Position numbers and translations under genes: made by a program
Shown: one piece after another, positions 61,163-64,000 of the stretch
Position numbering within the stretch: position 1 is the first letter of the stretch
How the letters are laid out: the number at the start of each line of letters is the position of its first letter
DNA from: Usitatibacter rugosus
Lineage (GTDB): Bacteria > Pseudomonadota > Gammaproteobacteria > Burkholderiales > Usitatibacteraceae
Assembly: GCF_013003965.1 (NCBI RefSeq)
Contig: NZ_CP053069.1
Span: 4,123,419-4,187,418 of the forward strand
Length of the DNA: 64,000 bases
Direction of reading: 5' to 3'
The notes under the pieces: model-generated
Database searches by the model: none
Told to the model about the DNA's origin: nothing
The model's input: only the letters and a program-made list of their open reading frames with translations

Positions 61163-61830
61163 GCCTTTTCCCGCTCGAGGCAGTAGCCCAGGCCGCGATG
61201 CGTCGTGATGCGGATGTCGCCCGCCTCGAGCTTCTTGCGCAGGCGCGACACGTAGACCTCCACCGCGTTGGCGGAAACCTCGCCGCCCCACTCACACAGC
61301 AGGTCGAGGATCTGCTCCTTGCTCACCATCCGCCCCACGCGCGCGAGGAAGATCTCCAGCAACGCGAGCTCGCGCGCGGAGAGCTCGAGCGGCTCGCCTT
61401 TCATCGTCACGACGCGGCTCGTCGATTCGTAGGTGAGCGATCCGTGCGTGACCGTCGATTGCCCGCCATGGCCCGAGCGCCGCGTGAGCGCACGCACGCG
61501 CGCCTGCAGCTCCGGGAGGTCGAAGGGCTTCGTGAGGTAATCGTCCGCCCCGAGGTCGAGGCCGCGCACGCGGTCTTCGAGGCGGTCCTGCGCCGTGAGC
61601 ACCAGCACCGGCATCGTCGAGCGCCGGGCACGAAGGCGCTTCAGCACCTCGAGCCCGTGCAGGCGGGGCAAATTCAGATCCAGGATCAGGAGGTCGAACG
61701 ACTGGGAGGACAGCGCCGCGTCCGCCTCGACGCCGTCGGGCACGCAATCGACGGCGTAGCCTTCGCCGCGCAGGGCGTCGGCGAGTCCGTTCGCGAGGAG
61801 GGTGCTGTCTTCGGCGATGAGCAGGCGCAT
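61159..61830 (-). CDS. OmpR-family response regulator (TctD-like)
   Basis: A 223-residue response regulator. Receiver domain: LLIAEDS (acid pocket), phosphoacceptor Asp51 in LILDLNLPRLHG, VLTAQDR and the Lys in DDYLTKPFD. The winged-helix output domain ends AVEVYVSRLRKKLEAGDIRITTHRGLGYCL. It is cotranscribed with the histidine kinase. Similar pairs in betaproteobacteria regulate tricarboxylate uptake. Confidence 0.95.
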   Translation of the reverse strand: MRLLIAEDSTLLANGLADALRGEGYAVDCVPDGVEADAALSSQSFDLLILDLNLPRLHGLEVLKRLRARRSTMPVLVLTAQDRLEDRVRGLDLGADDYLTKPFDLPELQARVRALTRRSGHGGQSTVTHGSLTYESTSRVVTMKGEPLELSARELALLEIFLARVGRMVSKEQILDLLCEWGGEVSANAVEVYVSRLRKKLEAGDIRITTHRGLGYCLEREKA

Positions 61831-61846
61831 CGCCGGGAATTATCGC

Positions 61847-62020
61847 CTAGTGCGGGGGCGGGCGCCGGTGGGGGGCTTCCGGGTCGTCGATGGCGCACAC
61901 GGCGCCGGCCATGCAGAGGAAGGTCGAGGACATCGCCGCCCAGAGCGGCTCGCCGGCCAGGAAGAAGATCACGGGCAGGACCGCGGAGCCGATGAAGAAG
62001 AATTCGCTGAGCCATCCCAT
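61847..62020 (-). CDS. Small two-helix membrane protein
   Basis: A 57-residue product with two hydrophobic segments (WLSEFFFIGSAVLPVIFFLAG and AAMSSTFLCMAGAVCAI) and a His/Pro-rich tail (PHRRPPPH). ATG 62020 has GGAGGA eight bases upstream, and the gene ends 17 bases before the response regulator start, so it may be the first gene of that operon. No family recognised; the call rests on the ribosome site and hydrophobic pattern only. Confidence 0.45.
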   Translation of the reverse strand: MGWLSEFFFIGSAVLPVIFFLAGEPLWAAMSSTFLCMAGAVCAIDDPEAPHRRPPPH

Positions 62021-62119
62021 CGCGGGGTCCTCCAGGCCGAAGAACCCAGCTTTGGCTCCCAACCTGACGGGCGTCTGACGGGTCGTCTAGAATGGGCCGC
62101 ACCCCTGGAGGTAACCGCG

Positions 62120-62914
62120 ATGTCCATGTCAGACAACCCTTTCGCACCGCCGAAAGCCGCCGTCCTCGAAGCGGATTCCGATGACGCTTTCGTCGCAGAA
62201 GGCCGCAAGGTCCCGGCGGGCCGCGGCACGGCGTGGGTCGGCGAATCCTGGGTGCTCTACAAGCGCGCCCCGCTGGTCTGGATCGTGATGTTCGTGATCT
62301 TCATGGTGATGACGGTGGTGCTCGCGATCATCCCGCTGGGCTCGATCGTCTCCTCGATGCTCTACCCGGTGTTCGCCGCCGGCTTCATGCTCGGCTGCCG
62401 TGAGCTCGAGAACGGCGGCAAGCTCGAGGTGGCCCACCTGTTCGCGGGCTTCAAGGCCAACGTCGGCAATCTCATCCTGGTCGGCCTCATCTACCTCGCG
62501 GGCGCGATGGTCGTCGCGGTGATCGCCGGCATCGGCCTCGCGATCTCCATGCCCTTCTACCTGGGCGGGAATTTCGACGTCAACGCGGACATGCTCACGA
62601 TGGCCCTCGCGATGGCGCCGCTCCTGATCCTCTTCGTGCTGGTGGTGATGGCGCTCTCGCTGCCGCTCGTGATGGCGCTCTGGTTCGCACCGCCCCTGGT
62701 GGTGTTCCACAACCTGGCGCCGCTCGAGGCGATGAAGGCGAGCTTCACGGGCTGCGCGCGCAACATCTGGCCGTTCCTGATCTACGGCCTCGTGTTCCTG
62801 CTGCTGCTGATCGTCGCGATGATCCCGCTGGGCCTGGGCCTGCTCGTCGTGAGCCCGATGATCTGGGCCTCGATCTACACCGCGTACCGCGACATCTACC
62901 TCGCCCCGAAGTGA
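62120..62914 (+). CDS. BPSS1780-family membrane protein
   Basis: A 264-residue membrane protein with an N-terminal soluble stretch (DNPFAPPKAAVLEAD) and five or six helices. Typical family patterns: GRGTAWVGESWVLYKRAPLVWI, YPVFAAGFMLGCRELENGGKLEVAHLFAGF and WFAPPLVVFHNLAPLEAMKASFTGCARNIWPFLIYG. ATG 62120 has GGAGGT upstream. It overlaps the RDD gene by four bases (GTGA). Function unknown; the family is common in Burkholderiales next to RDD proteins. Confidence 0.88.
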   Translation: MSMSDNPFAPPKAAVLEADSDDAFVAEGRKVPAGRGTAWVGESWVLYKRAPLVWIVMFVIFMVMTVVLAIIPLGSIVSSMLYPVFAAGFMLGCRELENGGKLEVAHLFAGFKANVGNLILVGLIYLAGAMVVAVIAGIGLAISMPFYLGGNFDVNADMLTMALAMAPLLILFVLVVMALSLPLVMALWFAPPLVVFHNLAPLEAMKASFTGCARNIWPFLIYGLVFLLLLIVAMIPLGLGLLVVSPMIWASIYTAYRDIYLAPK

Positions 62915-63597
62915 TCGACACGCTGCGGCCCGTCTCGCTGCCCGAGGGCGCCGAGATCACGCTCCGCCTCGCGGGGCCGGTCGCGCGTGCGCGTGCGTGG
63001 AGCATCGACTTCGGCATCCGCGCGATGGCGATGATGTCGCTGCCGCCGCTCCTGCAGCACTTCGGCGACGCGGGCCTGGGCGTGATGACGATCCTCTGGT
63101 TCGCGATCTCCACGCTCTACCCGGTGTTCTTCGAGGCGCTCTGGAACGGCGCCACGCCCGGCAAGCGCGTCTGCCATCTCGCGGTGGTGCATGCGGACGG
63201 AACGCCCGTGGGCTGGAGCGCGGCGCTGCTGCGAAACATCGTGCGCATCGCGGACACCTTCCCGGTCGGCTACGCCGTGGGCTTCACGGTGATGCTCTTC
63301 GATCCGCAGTTCCGGCGCCTCGGCGACCTCGCCGCGGGCACCGTGGTGATCCATCGCGATTCGCTCGCGGCCCGCGCCACCAGCGCGCCGGAAGTGCCGG
63401 GCCTCGCGTCGCCCGTCGCATTGAGCGCGCTCGAGCAGCGTGCGGTCCTCGACTTCGGCGAGCGCCGCGGCACCTGGTCGCACGAGCGCGCCGCGGAGCT
63501 TGCGGAAACCGCCGGGCCACTGGTGGGCAACCTTCACGGTGATGCCGCGGCCGACCGCATCAGCGCCATCGCCGCTTTCCTGAGAGGCCGCCGGTGA
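62911..63597 (+). CDS. RDD-family membrane protein
   Basis: A 228-residue protein with an RDD domain: ARARAWSIDFGIRAMAMM (R...D), NGATPGKRVCHLAVVHADG, LLRNIVRIADTFPVGYAVGF and DPQFRRLGDLAAGTVVIHRD. A soluble C-terminal part (about 165-228) follows. GTG 62911 overlaps the BPSS1780 stop, and its own stop overlaps the next GTG. RDD proteins are suspected ion or small-molecule transporters; in this neighbourhood they usually precede SpoIIM-, MoxR- and DUF58-type genes. Confidence 0.9.
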   Translation: MIDTLRPVSLPEGAEITLRLAGPVARARAWSIDFGIRAMAMMSLPPLLQHFGDAGLGVMTILWFAISTLYPVFFEALWNGATPGKRVCHLAVVHADGTPVGWSAALLRNIVRIADTFPVGYAVGFTVMLFDPQFRRLGDLAAGTVVIHRDSLAARATSAPEVPGLASPVALSALEQRAVLDFGERRGTWSHERAAELAETAGPLVGNLHGDAAADRISAIAAFLRGRR

Positions 63598-64000
63598 GCG
63601 AAGCCGAATTCGAGGCGAAGCACGCCGCCGATTGGGAGGCGCTCGACCGGGCGATTGCCGGACGCAAGCGCAAAAAAAAGGAGGCCGCCGAGGAGATCCC
63701 GCCGCAGGACGTGCCGCGCCGCTTCCGCCTGCTCGTGGCGCATCTCGCCCTGGCGCGCGACCGGCAGTACCGCACGTCGCTCATCGACAAGCTGCATGCG
63801 CGCGTGGTCGCCGCCCACCTCGCCATCCACGGCGCGCGCGCCGAGCGCCGCGGCGGCGCCCTGGCACAGCTTCGCGAGTTCATCGTCTCGGGCTTTCCCG
63901 CGGAGGCGCGCCGCCAGTGGCCCTACCTGCTGGTCGCGGCGATCACGTTCTTCGGACCCTTCCTCGGCGGCATCTTCGTGCTGCAGTACTTCCCCGATTT
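63594..64000 (+). CDS. SpoIIM-family (stage II sporulation protein M-like) membrane protein, partial
   Basis: The first 135 or so residues of a gene cut by the window edge. The start SEAEFEAKHAADWEALDRAIAG and RFRLLVAHLALARDRQY, HARVVAAHLAIHGAR, FPAEARRQWPYLLVAAITFFGPFLGG are typical of the SpoIIM-like proteins found downstream of RDD genes in Gram-negative bacteria. The N-terminal third is cytoplasmic and lysine-rich, and the first helix begins near the edge. GTG 63594 overlaps the RDD stop. Confidence 0.82.
   Translation, partial: MSEAEFEAKHAADWEALDRAIAGRKRKKKEAAEEIPPQDVPRRFRLLVAHLALARDRQYRTSLIDKLHARVVAAHLAIHGARAERRGGALAQLREFIVSGFPAEARRQWPYLLVAAITFFGPFLGGIFVLQYFPD

Overview
The window is GC-rich chromosomal DNA from a betaproteobacterium, probably Burkholderiales or a near relative; the genus cannot be named from the sequence. 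This rests on four Bug-family (tripartite tricarboxylate) periplasmic receptors, a BPSS1780-type membrane protein, a TctD/TctE-like two-component system, the rpsP-rimM-trmD-rplS operon and the ffh / ypjD / CNNM-transporter neighbourhood. I see no prophage, insertion sequence, CRISPR array or rRNA. There is one tRNA (Phe, GAA).

Layout. 1-118 is the start of a tonB running off the left edge. 307-6696 (minus) is one tightly packed catabolic operon: a SuyAB/UxaA-type lyase in two subunits, a YeiH-type exporter, SdhB plus two succinate dehydrogenase anchors but no flavoprotein, a Bug receptor and a two-subunit class I fumarase. A GntR regulator and an AEC carrier diverge from it across a nested dyad that looks like the operator. 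8474-11453 holds a zinc peptidase facing the ribosomal rpsP operon. 11596-12174 is a 209-bp-arm inverted repeat with no gene. 12196-18096 (minus) runs ffh, DUF4166, DCC thiol protein, saccharopine dehydrogenase-like protein, M20 peptidase and a Leu/Ile/Val-type receptor. 18143-20564 (plus) holds ypjD, a CNNM/CorC transporter and a small lipoprotein.

20568-29814 (minus) is a nine-gene operon around an ArsS-type radical SAM enzyme with two arsenosugar-type glycosyltransferases, two flavoproteins, DUF547, DUF3047, a patatin and a phosphoesterase. It carries no arsenic methyltransferase and is the best candidate for an undescribed small-molecule pathway. kynA and a polyphosphate pair (CYTH-CHAD, PPK2-type Pap) follow on the plus strand.

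33671-38650 is a partner-switching signalling module: RsbW-like kinase, FecR protein, OmpA lipoprotein, CHASE2-SpoIIE phosphatase, MBL-fold protein and STAS protein. After tRNA-Phe and an AbrB-type membrane protein, 40055-48807 is a LacI-controlled sugar-acid operon (lactonase, IlvD/Edd dehydratase, DapA-like lyase, HpcH aldolase, three Bug receptors). 49065-57294 encodes two giant Calx-beta proteins; the second looks like a partial tandem copy of the first. The right end holds a glycine-zipper protein, an MHS-family transporter, the TctDE-like pair and a BPSS1780-RDD-SpoIIM membrane operon cut by the window edge.

A family of hairpin repeats with a GGGTCAG core sits exactly at gene ends (5144-5214, 35216-35274 and perhaps 40002-40031), where it supplies coding sequence and stop codons.
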